Positions 33,395 to 43,820 of a DNA stretch of 64,000 nt are shown piece by piece. The notes beneath the pieces were generated by a model. It did not search any database, was not told the origin of the DNA, and saw nothing but the letters and a program-made list of their open reading frames with translations. The stretch lies in contig JAKJXP020000037.1 of the NCBI GenBank assembly GCA_022225965.2, forward strand, positions 186,001-250,000, written 5' to 3'. This DNA comes from Diatrype stigma. Taxonomy: Eukaryota; Ascomycota; Sordariomycetes; Xylariales; Diatrypaceae. Position numbers and translations under genes: made by a program. How positions within the stretch are numbered: the stretch's first letter is position 1; each line of letters starts with the position of its first letter.

Positions 33395-35513
33395 TCAATT
33401 GGCGCCGATCACCTCAATTGGGGGCGTCGCGGATTGAGTTGAAGTTGTTCCCACCCTAGGTATCCTTGGATGTCTTCGATCTGATAGATCCAAAGGGGGG
33501 AGATAGGCCAGCTCCCTTGTGAGGGGTATGCTGGCATCCCCATCGTACCACTCTATGCCCCCTGGCCCTTCGTAGACAAGACGTTGTAGTTGCAAGTTTC
33601 CATTTATTATCCATTCTGATCGCTTGTACGGGTCCAGCCTAAAACGATGTTCGATCCAAGCGAATATATTCTCGACGAAACATGAGATGAGGATAATCAG
33701 AATTCCCATCATGAAGGTGAAGACAATTCCAAAGAGGCTAAACGAGACATACGCAGTGCTGACAATTTTCTATATGACTATGGTTAATTATTTATACATC
33801 TTCGGCTTTTCCATAACATGGCTACGGTTGAACCACGGTCTTGATAAAGGAATGATTAGCTAACCTGATTGAAGCAACCTCTGGATTCTTCATTGTTCGA
33901 GGGACGTATAACGAATCCTTGATTGAACTTGGGGGCCCTGCAACAGTTGTAACGAAATTCTTTTGTATGGCGGCCAGGCTTATATTGAACCAGTATTGGA
34001 TGTCATTTTGCCACTGTGTTTCCGAGAGATGGCCTTGCCGGCCGTTCCAAAGGCCCCTTCTTGAAGATAATGATTGCTGTCCTAATGCCGCACTGACACT
34101 GAAAGGGTGGTTGTTACCAAGATATAATGTGGTGATTGACCAATTGAAAGTCTTCTGCGAATGGGGGTCTGTAGTCTGCTCGATCGCTAATTTCCGCACA
34201 TCACCTGGAGCACCCAATGGCGTGCAGCGGCTTTTACTGTTAATCATTGGACTGCAATACTGGACTTGGTATGAACAACCCAGAGGGGAGCCTGGATCAT
34301 CTTGAATATAGGCTGGGACTGTTTCGTTCATAATTGTGCTATTGAGAAAAGCTCGAGTTGCTGAATACCATGGGTCGATTGTTCTCTCAGTGAACATGAT
34401 ATGGTTAGCTGATAGGAAAAATACTGCAACGTCTTGCTCACCACGGAGCTGCGCAATCGGCTGCCATCCCCCACTGTATGTTCCATTGCTTCGATCTGCA
34501 GCAATTTGCCTATACATGTGAGTATTCCAAGGCAAGTTTGAGAAGTGCCACGTATAATCTTACCCTAGAGTGTAGTCACCTACTGGAGAGTGTGTCCCCG
34601 CAGGATCTAACTCGTAGATAGCGTTTTTGGGGATCTGGAATGTAACATTCGCTTTTCTTGTAGGTCCATAGAAGTATTGGGTGTACGGCCGATCTGCTGA
34701 AAGGTTGAATATACTTCGATACCCATCAGTCTTTAAGGGGGCGCAGTGGAGAACCCTCCTGTAAGAGAATCGCTCCTGATCTGGAGCATTGAGTCCCAAA
34801 TCATGATGACTGTTTAATAATCCAGTATCTAACAAGAGATTCGAATTATTCCCGAGACATAGGTTCGAAAATGGACAGGAGGCAGTGCCATTTACTGATA
34901 TAGGCAAGTAACGCTTGACATACAACTCACACCTCAAGTCGGTGGTCATACCTGTATAGCACTGACTGGCATATGCTGCCGATTCTGTCAATACATCCGT
35001 AAGATAGGGGTAATACACTGCAGCAAGGGTAGAGTAATTCGCCGCCCCGCCCCCCATCGGAATAGCACACTGAGATCCAGATAATAGGACTTCACTGCCT
35101 ATGGCTACTCGCGAGGAGAAGATACTGGCAAGCGCAGTTGCTACTGCTAAGAACATCGTTGACATCAGTAGAGGCACCAGCCTCCAACAAGCCGTGTTTA
35201 GCTTCCGCCATGCCCATGCCAGTTTGCTTAGAGTTATGACACTAGCAGTTGCACTACTGCTATTCCGGATGATGACTTGTCGCTGATGATGTAAGGTGTC
35301 TCGGGGAGTTGATGTCGAGTAGCATGTATGAAGAGTGAAGCAGATGAGGCTCCAAATATGGGATGAAACCACGGCAACAAAGAAAGCGAAGGCGCCGATA
35401 AAGAGGTTGGCGTTCTCTTGCGGTAACGTCAACGTAGAACCCATGACAATACCGTTTGACCAGTTGATCCAAATGCCAGTGTAGACAGAATAAGGAAACT
35501 GGTTGGTCGACAT
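33395..35513 (-). CDS. Unrecognised fungal multi-pass membrane protein
   Basis: Minus-strand exons 35513-34564, 34509-33865 and 33758-33395; the spliced frame stays open for 652 aa. I recognise no named family. Visible layout: N-terminus MSTNQFPYSVYTGIWINWS; first membrane segment LFIGAFAFFVAVVSSHIWSL; a second at LVPLLMSTMFLAVATALASIF; then about 370 residues of Cys- and Asn-rich sequence with many NxS/T sites, probably extracellular; then a last hydrophobic pair AYVSFSLFGIVFTFMMGILIILISCFV and a short cytosolic tail. It resembles the large class of lineage-restricted Sordariomycete surface proteins. The acceptor of exon 3 was chosen (GTCAG|CACTG) because it alone keeps the phase. An upstream in-frame extension to about 35,675 exists, but the ATG at 35513 is preferred. 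Confidence 0.7.
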
Positions 35514-37125
35514 GATGTTCGGTCCAAGGCCAACGCAACTGATACTATGTGTGCTTGTGGATGATATTGCGGACTCGCCTGGACGAGTATAAAGTAAGAA
35601 GGCACTGAGCTTAAGACGAGGTTTAGTCAGAGTTCTGACCGCAGCTACTGACTTTATCCCCATTACCTTCAGCAAACATCATATCAGGGCTTTGTGTCGC
35701 ACAGAGTCAAGTGGCAGATAGTTTCCACCAGTCGCATATTGTAACCGATCAGGGTGCTAGCCCCTGCCAGAACAGCCCCCCACCCTTCCACCCATAGTTC
35801 CAAAATAGCCCCCATCGTATGCTACTATGCTGCTTCCCATACAATAGAATCACCACTCATTGAACCCCATATTATCTAGCATATTCTGCTGGATTATGAC
35901 CATGCCATGCAGGATTCCTACTGATTGGTGCTTACTGGCACTCATTGCACTTCGATCTTCCGCGATAAGCAATTGGTCCTACCGGATCGTGAGCCTGACC
36001 AATGCTAGGCCACAGCCCAACACCTAGTAATACAGTAACTGCAGCGTGACATCCCGTCCGAGTATCAGTGCTTGCATAATCTATTGGAATTATAAGAAGC
36101 CCTGTATATTTAATGACATGATTCAGGCCACTTGAACCGGCCTGATTGTTTGTGGTCTGTTCTCTCATACCTATAAGACAGCTGGAGTGAGAGACGGAGA
36201 TGATCAGTGTCAGGTACCTCAGTCCCAAAAGATATTGCACAATGTAAATGATGGGTTTGCTGCTTTTAAACCTATAGTCGAATAAAGGTTGAAGTGATAG
36301 CCTTCGACCAAATCGAGCAGACGGCTTTACTATCACTAGGACTTTGCTCCGTTTTGGATACATATATGTAGAATAACGACCTGAGCCTTGTTCCGCACAG
36401 AAGGATGGAAGGCTATTAGATCTGCCTTGCCAAATGCCTCGGGCGAATGTGGAAGACGATATTGTAACACATGGTTGCAATATATTTATTACCCCTCTAA
36501 TATATTACACAATCAGGGTTATTATGTAGCGCAGCATTGCGTATGAGGACGTTAGGGATGAGGAAATTGGTTGTCTAGGCATCCAGGGCGAAATAAGACA
36601 TGATGGTAATGCCACAGTAGGTGGCCTGCCATTTTCGATATCAGGTCGGCTGGAAAAGGAGACACATGTCCAACTTAAAGACTAAATGAATAATGGTCGA
36701 TAGTGGAAGTATATTACGAATAACCGTAACTATTCCGAGAAATAAAGGCCCCCCCCTTTATATGTAGATTTCGAAAATTAAAGTACAAGTAACGACTACC
36801 GGCATATATCGACATATGGTAACCACACCTATGTATTAATTAAACCACAAGCTGTAGCCTCGAGAATATCACCACTGTCTCCTTTCTCCGAGTTCTTCCT
36901 CCGCTAGTCTTCATCGTCTGATTCATACTTAGAACTTACTACTTACAACGACCTACGAACAACCTATTATATACTATGGCTGGTTACGCTATTGAGAATA
37001 TGATATCGTTTCCACAGGTTGACATTGTCCTTCGCCTATATGATTATACTGGGTACCCCATCTGGACATTGTCTCTCTACTGCCTATACGGCGTGTCAAT
37101 CGGATGTAATGTTCGTCTTTCTGTG
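35514..37125. other. Intergenic flank left of the transposon
   Basis: About 1.6 kb without a supportable gene. A 182-codon minus-strand frame at 35,932-36,480 lacks an ATG at its 5' end and shows no motif; it might be a decayed gene. A C-run (CCCCCCCC) is at 36,750-36,757. Confidence 0.45.
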
Positions 37126-37133
37126 GCAGAGCC
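37126..37133. repeat. Left 8-bp target-site duplication GCAGAGCC
   Basis: GCAGAGCC directly precedes the TACGCC... terminus of the transposon and is repeated exactly at 45979-45986. Eight bp is the diagnostic TSD length of hAT elements. Confidence 0.85.
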
Positions 37134-37345
37134 TACGCCTTGCCGTGGGTAACCAATGGGTAACCACTGAAAAACCGTTGTGGTTATCCCCACTGGTGGA
37201 TAACCACTAGTGGTGTAAGCTATTAGCCGGTTACCCACTGGTTAAAATAATTAACCACTGGTTACCCACTGGTTGAAATAATAACCACTGGTTACCCATT
37301 GGTTAGCAATTTAATAAATGGATGACCAGTGGTTATCCATTTGGA
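37134..37345. repeat. Left terminal and subterminal repeat array
   Basis: After the TIR come many copies, in both orientations, of GGTTACCCACTGGTT / AACCAGTGGGTAACC variants, up to a GATGACCAGTGGTTATCCAT unit at about 37,322-37,341. Subterminal short repeats of this kind are the usual hAT transposase-binding sites. The same motif family fills 45,722-45,960 at the other end. Confidence 0.8.
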
Positions 37346-37477
37346 TAATTTATATGTACGAACTTATTTCATTCGTATGATGAAACGTTTCATAAAGTAA
37401 GATTAAAGCATCGCAACTAAGCTAAAATCTAAGCGCAATGCTAAACGCGCGTACTAATCTGCGTACTAATCTGCGTA

Positions 37478-38370
37478 TTAAGCTTCACCGAGACTACGTA
37501 GTTCCTCTTGAATCTGACGTTCATGATCTTCATCAAGCTCTTCTTCATATTCTTCTTCATCTTCTGAAGCCATCACAGGCTCCTTGGGCTTGGCGTTTTG
37601 GCTTGCGGGTGTCTTTCTCGCCCGACGCTCGAAAAACTGTTGGTTTTCCTTATTATGCAGCTTCTCAATTACCCGAGCACGTGCAGCATTTCTAGCCTCA
37701 GCATTCTGCTTGTCTCGTTCATCCATAGCTACGAGGGAGCTCGTAGGTTCTGCCGCAGGGCCGAGGTAATCTGGATTAATAGGATCCATGATTCGGCGAA
37801 CTTGGCAAGCTAGTTGTATATCTTTCGCTTGGATGGTAATACGCTTGCCGTGGATAGCGCATAGATTGGTGGCTATAAGCGATTAGTACGCGGATTAGTA
37901 CGCGGATTAGTACGCAACTTACCAGTCATAAGAATGATGATAGTTTCTTCTGCAGCTTCTTGTAACGCTTCTAGGGCAGCAGCTTGCATTCGAATATCTG
38001 GATGCAAGTCTTGGGCAATCTCTCGAACCAATCGTTGAAAAGGCGTTTTTAAAATCGCCGGCTTTTCATGAGCTCTCTTTTGCTCAAAACGGATCTCTCG
38101 AAGTGCAACGGCTATACCAGGTTAACGTTTTTTTAATAAATAAGATACGAAAACAATTCAATACTTACTACCAGGCTTAAAGCGGCGGCGTTTTACACCT
38201 GGCTTTTTAGGTGCTGCCTTGCCTTTGGCCTTGCCTTTGCCTTTGCCTTTGCCTATGCCTTTGCCTTTGCCTTTGCCTTTGGCCGCGCTTGGCTTGGCTA
38301 TTAAGCGATTAGTACGTTGATTAGTACGCAAAAAAAGCGATAACATACCGGTTTGTCTCGTGCGCGCCAT
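37478..38370 (-). CDS. Histone H3-like protein 1 (transposon-borne, C-terminally extended)
   Basis: Minus-strand exons 38370-38349, 38297-38169, 38111-37923 and 37872-37478; 244 aa. The start MARTRQTA is that of canonical H3 with Lys4 replaced by Arg. A tail of KGKG repeats (residues 14-37) replaces the normal K9-K27 region, followed by RRRFKPGT. The histone fold is clear: [54 protein letters not shown]. Loop 1 has no insertion; the stretch between VALREIR and PFQR is two residues longer than in H3. After the fold (about residue 136) comes a 105-residue extension not found in H3, ending in an acidic [15 protein letters not shown] tract, a feature seen in histone chaperones. Introns 1 and 3 carry GCGTACTAATC arrays. 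The intron after RFKPG is in the same place and phase as in H3-like protein 2. Confidence 0.88.
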
Positions 38371-39057
38371 AATGGCCGCAAAACCCGGAAATCGGCCAGA
38401 TAAGCGACCAAAACGGAAAGTATCAATTGATTTTAACCTAAATCGGGGGTTTTACGAAAACGCGACGAGGGGAAAATCTTGGCGGAGTTGGAGGTTGGAG
38501 GAGGAAGTGACTACGGTACGTACAGCCAGAACCACGCTAGTGTACATTTTAGTGGGTCCGCCAGCTGTAAAATATAGAACGCGGCTGTTAGCGACTGGCA
38601 GTGGCTGTAATGAACTGGTTATAAAATCCTATATCGAAATATATATATATATATATATATTATACTTATAATATTAGCTTTACAAAATAATAAAAGTTTA
38701 AAATTTATAATATTTTTTAATATTTAAATTATTTTAAAATACTTTTATTTTAAAATACTTTTTATAATACTTATTTTCATTTTAATATTATATTTCTTTA
38801 TATTTTATAAGTAAATTAAATAAGTAAATTTTTATATAATTAAAATATAATTAAAATAATATATATTATATTTTTTATATTTTAATTATATAATAAACTC
38901 TTTATTTAAAATCTTTATTATTAAGACTTAACTTAAATACTTATTAAATATTTAATTTATAATACTTGTTTTATATTTAAATTAATTAATATAATAAAAA
39001 GAAAGAAATAACAAATACGTAAAAAATATCATTATTACTATAGGAAATACACTAGTT
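38371..39057. other. Promoter of H3-like 1 and AT-rich spacer
   Basis: The first 250 bases hold the shared upstream motif at 38530-38568. From 38,640 onward the DNA is very AT-rich: an (AT)n run at 38,640-38,660 and then about 400 bases of TTTAAAATA-like sequence up to the transposase stop codon. No gene. Confidence 0.6.
38530..38568 (-). promoter_or_regulatory. Shared upstream motif, copy 1 (H3-like 1)
   Basis: On the minus strand this reads AGCTGGCGGACCCACT, then AAAATGTACACTAGCGTGG, 160 bases before the H3-like 1 ATG. The same string in the same orientation (AGCCGGTGGACCCACT, then TTTATACTAGTGCG) lies upstream of the 493-aa gene, and its second half recurs before H3-like 2. Confidence 0.6.
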
Positions 39058-42000
39058 TCAAAGAATTAACTGGGTTGCCGTCCGTCCAGCTCTTGTTGTA
39101 GCATTCTTTTTAGGCTCCGGTTGATCTTGGGTTGCTGTTGTTGCTGCTCTCCTTCGCTTACTTCCACTTCGAGCGGAGGGTACAGCAGGTCGAGTCCTAT
39201 TAGCAACAACGGTCCTCGATTCTTGCACTTCGATTGCATCATGAACCTGTTCAGCTGGAACGAATCCAGAAGAGGCTTGTCCAAAACCAGGATCATGCCC
39301 AAGTTCGGGTATGTGAGGACCAGGTCCGTCTCGAACCAGTGGCGGAAGCGCTGCTATATCGGAAAATGAGAATTTGAACGCGTCTTTAAGTTCCTGCTCT
39401 CTCCGGGATATGCCAGTTTCGTTGCCATCGTCATCTCTTTCGTCATAGAGTACATCTTCGAAGAACGTAGGTACTTCGCAGCGAAGAAAGGAAGTAACCA
39501 AAAGAAAGGTTCTGAACGCATCCGGACTGATTGAAGATCGATTGAAGTGATATATCAATCGAGCCCAGCTCCATGCCCGCTCCATCATTACAGCAGCGGA
39601 TTGAATACTGAAGACATTGCGGGCAAGTGCAGCAAGACCAGGTAATGAACGTTCCAACTTTGCCCAGAATTGAAGAGCAGTTTGATTGGGCTCCAGATCT
39701 AATCGTACTAATCAGCGTACTAATCTCAAGGTGGCCTTAAATTAACTGACCCATTTTTAAATATCTATCGATAATGAGATCCGACGGCTTTGGGGGTGGC
39801 ATTCCGTTTGATGCGTGAGAGGGAGGAGGTGTAGATGGCTATATAATATTAGCAAGCTTCAAGTTAATATTGCAATTATGAGGGTACCTTTTGAGGACTT
39901 GTCGACCAGTAATCGGTCATTATTTCCGCTACGCCCGGCTGACCTCGTCGCCGGGCATGCTGGACACGATCAAGGGTGGCCAACTGGTCACCGTATTTGG
40001 CATGGTACGGCTCGTAACACTTCTTGAGATAGCGGATAGCTTCGGCTCTGGTATATTCATCATCTGATTTTTCCCCGAAGTATTTTTGCCATCCATTAAA
40101 GTGCTTGGGATCTGCTTTGCGGCTGGATGGATACAGAAGCATAGCAGTAACAAGATATTCCTTGTTATTAGCAAAAGCCTTTTGTCGATGATCCTTCAAC
40201 TTAGAAAGAGCGAGATCGAGAGCATGATCAATCTCTTCCAGCCACGTTAGGTGGCTTTCGGCTTCAAGTTTTCCCGTGACATAGTTCTTGCAGACGGTCA
40301 AGTGATGAGTTACCAGCTTATAGCCTTCGAGTACGTGACTGATGTTGCATTCTTTGCCAGAACCGAATAGGTTTGTCAGGTGAATGAAGACTTTGGTGAT
40401 ATCAATGATATAACCTAGGATCTGCAATGTCGCTTCCGTAATCTTGATTTTCTTTTCCAAGTGTTCTTCCAGTATGTACTTTTCAATCACTGTCCACAGG
40501 ACGTGTACCCGAATCAGCATTGATGTAGTGGAACTCCATCTTGTGCGGACGTCACGAATAAGCTTCAGACAACGATTCAGCTGCAAGAGCTTGCTGTCTA
40601 TAAGCCTTTGCTCGATGGCCGTGAATTTTTTCTGACGCTTGGTGCTGAGGTTGACATACGTCACTATCCATCGCACCTAGAATTCAGATTAGTACGCAGA
40701 TTAGTACGCAGATTAGTACGCAGAATGGGGTTGAATACGTACCCCCTTCAGAGTGTTAGCCACGCTGTTGAGAGTAATCTCAAGTACTTTGACCTTGCCG
40801 TTTTCGTCCTCTTCCACTTCCTCCCCTGCATTTTCTGCGGACCTTTTGGCCTGCTTGACGCCAAGCCCCTTGTAGATGTCTCCATTGACTATCTGCAACA
40901 CATGAGAGAAGCAGTGAAAATGGCTCACGTCCTCGATCCATTTGGAATCTATACCTAGTCGCTCACGGTCTTTAGTTAGGAACTCTCGCATGTACTTGAT
41001 CGAGAAGCTAGGCCCGCCGTCTGCCGTGATCACCTGGAACCGTGCGGCAAGATCGTATTTGTTCAATACTTCATAGATCTTTCTGGTACTTGGTTCTGCT
41101 TCTTTGCTATCGCATGGGTGTATGTCGATAAGGACGTGCCTGGGATTCCACTTCTTGTCAACGAAGTGCACGTATACACCCTGGAAATTCCATGCAAGCC
41201 CGGGATTGGTCCACATATCATGCGTTACGCCAATGTGAGAATCTTCGACAATGTCCTTGAGCTCTTCTCTAACGATCGCCTCGGCATATTGATCACAACG
41301 CCTTCGCAATACACGTGGCGAAGGCAACGGGAAGCCAGGGTGCAAATGGTTAACAAGGGCCTTGAAATGGGGATCGACAATGCGATTGAATGGCAGGCAC
41401 ATGGAGATCCATGCATTCAGGATCAAGCGGTCCTCGGTTGATAATATCTTATCGAATCGTGGATCACCCTATTTTTGATGTGTGGTGATTAGTACGCGGA
41501 TTAGTACGGAGTTCATTAGCGATAAACATACCAATGTACCGCTTGCCGCCATCCGCTTGGCGGCTTTCACGGCCTCCTTACATTTCGTTGACACTTGGTG
41601 ACTTCGTAAGGAGGATGTGCCGTTGCTTGAAGTTGTCGCAGCATTCTTGGGATGGTTCAAAGCAGTACGGCATTGCTTGCATATGACCATAGGCCGCCCT
41701 TCTCTGACTGTTGCTCCTTCGTCAAATTCTTTCCATACATCAGCTCGCTGCTCAGTTCTGAAGATGCGATCCATCGGATGTATCCATTCGGTATCTTTAG
41801 CCCGGCCTTTTTTCCGACCAGTTTCAGCTGCTTCCTTTGCCTTCTCTACGCGCTCGTCTTCTTTTGCCTTTGCTGCCTTGTATTCAGATGTCGTTACCCA
41901 CCACTTTTGAAACTCATCCTTTACAACTTCAGTATACTGGTAACATACTGGGTTCCCCATTACGTCCAATGTAAGGCCGGCTCGTTCCGAATCATTCGGT

Positions 42001-42302
42001 GGGGGTAAACTACCCATGGCAGCCATGCGAAATTCATCTTCTTCCTCGGCGTTATAGGGTGCATCTTCTTCGTCCGAGGTATTTGATTCGCGGAAGATAC
42101 TGGCGGTAGGGTCGAAAGTGCTGATACGTTCTGGTGTTGTGTGTTCTATTTCGGGGCCGGGTGACAAGCTTGTGTTTCTTCTAGGAGGGCTTGATCCAAA
42201 TTCGTCTAGAGAGTTCCGTTCTTGGTCCACTTCATTTCCTCGTTCGGAAGATGAGTCGTCGATATCCTGGGGAAGGCATTCATTATTAGGATTTGCCGAC
42301 AT
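39058..42302 (-). CDS. hAT transposase with BED-type zinc finger
   Basis: Minus-strand exons 42302-41532, 41468-40743, 40676-39888, 39838-39751 and 39698-39058; all phases agree, 1,004 aa. After an acidic N-terminus, a BED-like finger lies in exon 1 (VICKQCRTALNHP...SSLRSHQVSTKC, about residues 205-245). The RNase H-like core follows: GVTHDMWTNPGLAWNFQGVYVHF with the first catalytic Asp, ITADGGPSFSIK, and the hAT C-x-H motif HCFSHVLQIVNG. Next are the RTRWSST motif of hAT enzymes and a helical insertion domain. The C-terminal dimerisation block is SIQSAAVMMERAWSWARLIYHFNRSSISPDAFRTFLLV, with the catalytic Glu in MMERA. The last 150 residues are an acidic then Arg-rich tail. The transposase looks complete and undamaged. 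Confidence 0.93.
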
Positions 42303-42630
42303 GATGTTGTAGTATGAACTTATGAATAAGGCTTCTTTTGAATAACTTCGAGAATGACTTCGAGAATGACTTCGAGAATGAAGAAGAATATGGGAAGTTA
42401 TTCAACTGGGCATTCTCTTTTTTTTCCATCCTCTACACCGACAAAGCAAATAAAAAGGAAATGCTTACGGGGATGTTGCCTACAGGGGTGAAGCTTGTCT
42501 ATCCGTGCACGATCGTATGTCATTGGTCCGGAATAAAACTAGTACGTTGGTTCCGTTTAGTGCAATATATTCGAGGCGCTACTTTCTGTCCTCAACATAC
42601 TGAACCTCTTCTTGTATACTTCACTTCAAA
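42303..42630. promoter_or_regulatory. Divergent promoter of the transposase and H3-like 2
   Basis: 328 bases between divergent ATGs. It contains three head-to-tail copies of the 12-bp CTTCGAGAATGA unit at 42,347-42,382. The shared motif ATAAAACTAGTACGTTGGTT lies at 42533-42552, about 80 bases before the H3-like 2 start. Co-expression of transposase and this H3-like gene is therefore plausible. Confidence 0.6.
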
Positions 42631-43344
42631 ATGCCGCCCGCTATTGAACCAGAAACACCACCGCAGACAGACGAAAGAACAATCGAGGAAACACCCGAAT
42701 CTCAATTGGCAATCACTCCATCTCGGCGATATGCACAGGATCAGGAAATTCAAGACACCTACGCCGATACCCAGACCTACAGAAGAAATGACCCATTTAC
42801 AGTGAAGGCTACCAAATTCGCTGTCAAGACCCATACTCTGCATTCCACCCAGCGACGTCGAGAATTATCCAACAAGGTGAACGGACGTGGGCCCAGCAAA
42901 GCGCGTACCAAGGCGAGGCCAAAGAAAGGTCTAGCTACTGGACGCAAGGCCCATGCCAAACCCAACAATCAACAGCGTCGACGTCGTTTCAAGCCAGGTG
43001 GTAAGTTCTGAGTGATTAGTACGCTGATTAGTACGATCTAACAAATGCCAGTTGTTACCCTTCGCGAAATCAAGAAGCTTCAACGTACAGTTGATTTTTG
43101 TATTCTAAGGCTGCCCTTTCAAAGACTGGTGAAGGAAATAATGACAGACACAAGAAAGGTCCAGTTTCGCATTCAAGCATCAGCACTAGCTGCTTTACAA
43201 GAAGCGGCAGAGGAAAGATTGATTTCAATATTTACATGCAGTCAACTATGTGCTATACATGCGAAAAGGATTACGATTACACCTAAGGATTTCCATCTTA
43301 TTAAGAGTTTATCTAAGGTGATAAATGTAGATTACTTTCCATAG
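42631..43344 (+). CDS. Histone H3-like protein 2 (transposon-borne, long-tailed, CENP-A-like)
   Basis: Exons 42631-43000 and 43052-43344; 220 aa. Residues 1-123 form a long N-terminal tail unlike H3: an acidic, Pro/Thr-rich start, then basic sequence ending QRRRRFKPG. The fold follows: [68 protein letters not shown]. Loop 1 (MTDTRKVQFRIQ) is one residue longer than in H3. The unrelated long tail and altered loop 1 recall centromeric H3 (CENP-A), although the loop insertion is smaller than usual, and LPFQRLVKEI and LCAIHAKRITI are H3-like. The single 51-nt intron after RFKPG contains a GATTAGTACG array. It shares intron position, the RRRFKPG motif and element with H3-like 1, so the two probably arose by duplication. 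Confidence 0.88.
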
Positions 43345-43820
43345 TTAGCTGTTAATTTTTATTTGTTATTAATTAATTCCTTAAATATTAAAACGTATTT
43401 ATGAAATAAATGGACACCCGAAATTTAGCCGGTGGACCCACTTTAATTTTATACTAGTGCGTTTCGTTCCGTAGCAACCGCAACTTATTTTTTTTAACAA
43501 CAAAAATTTTCGGAGATTCCTATACCGCCAATAGTACGTTAATCTTCGATTTACAACACTAAAACAATTCATAAGCATCTTGTTAATACTTATTTTAACA
43601 GGAGTTTCCTTTTCTTCGGGCACAAAAACAAGGTTTTTAGGTTTTTTTCAAAAACCTCATTTCCTTGTAAGTTTTACCTAATGTTATGGTTTTTACGGTC
43701 GCATCAATTGCCCCAATCAGATTTGTCACTTTGCTTGATGCATTCTGGAAATATTCTCGTACTCATATTTTTGGCGGATCACTGCGTACTAATCCGCGTA
43801 CTAATCTGCTTTGCAGCAAC
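43345..43820 (+). promoter_or_regulatory. Upstream region of the 493-aa cargo gene
   Basis: The shared motif (AGCCGGTGGACCCACTTTAA, then ACTAGTGCGTTTCGTTCCG) is at 43427-43472. Just before the ATG, two GCGTACTAATC units (43784-43807) are followed by CTTTGCAG|CAAC, the likely 3' end of a leader intron. The open frame continues upstream, but its peptide is not convincing. Confidence 0.6.

Noticed and set aside
35932..36480. 182-codon minus-strand frame
   Set aside because: No ATG at its start, no recognisable motif and no sensible splice partners; retained only as a possible decayed gene in the intergenic note.
38640..39050. AT-rich spacer in the transposon considered as RIP damage
   Set aside because: Adjacent genes in the same element are intact, so this is more likely an original AT-rich spacer or simple sequence than RIP.
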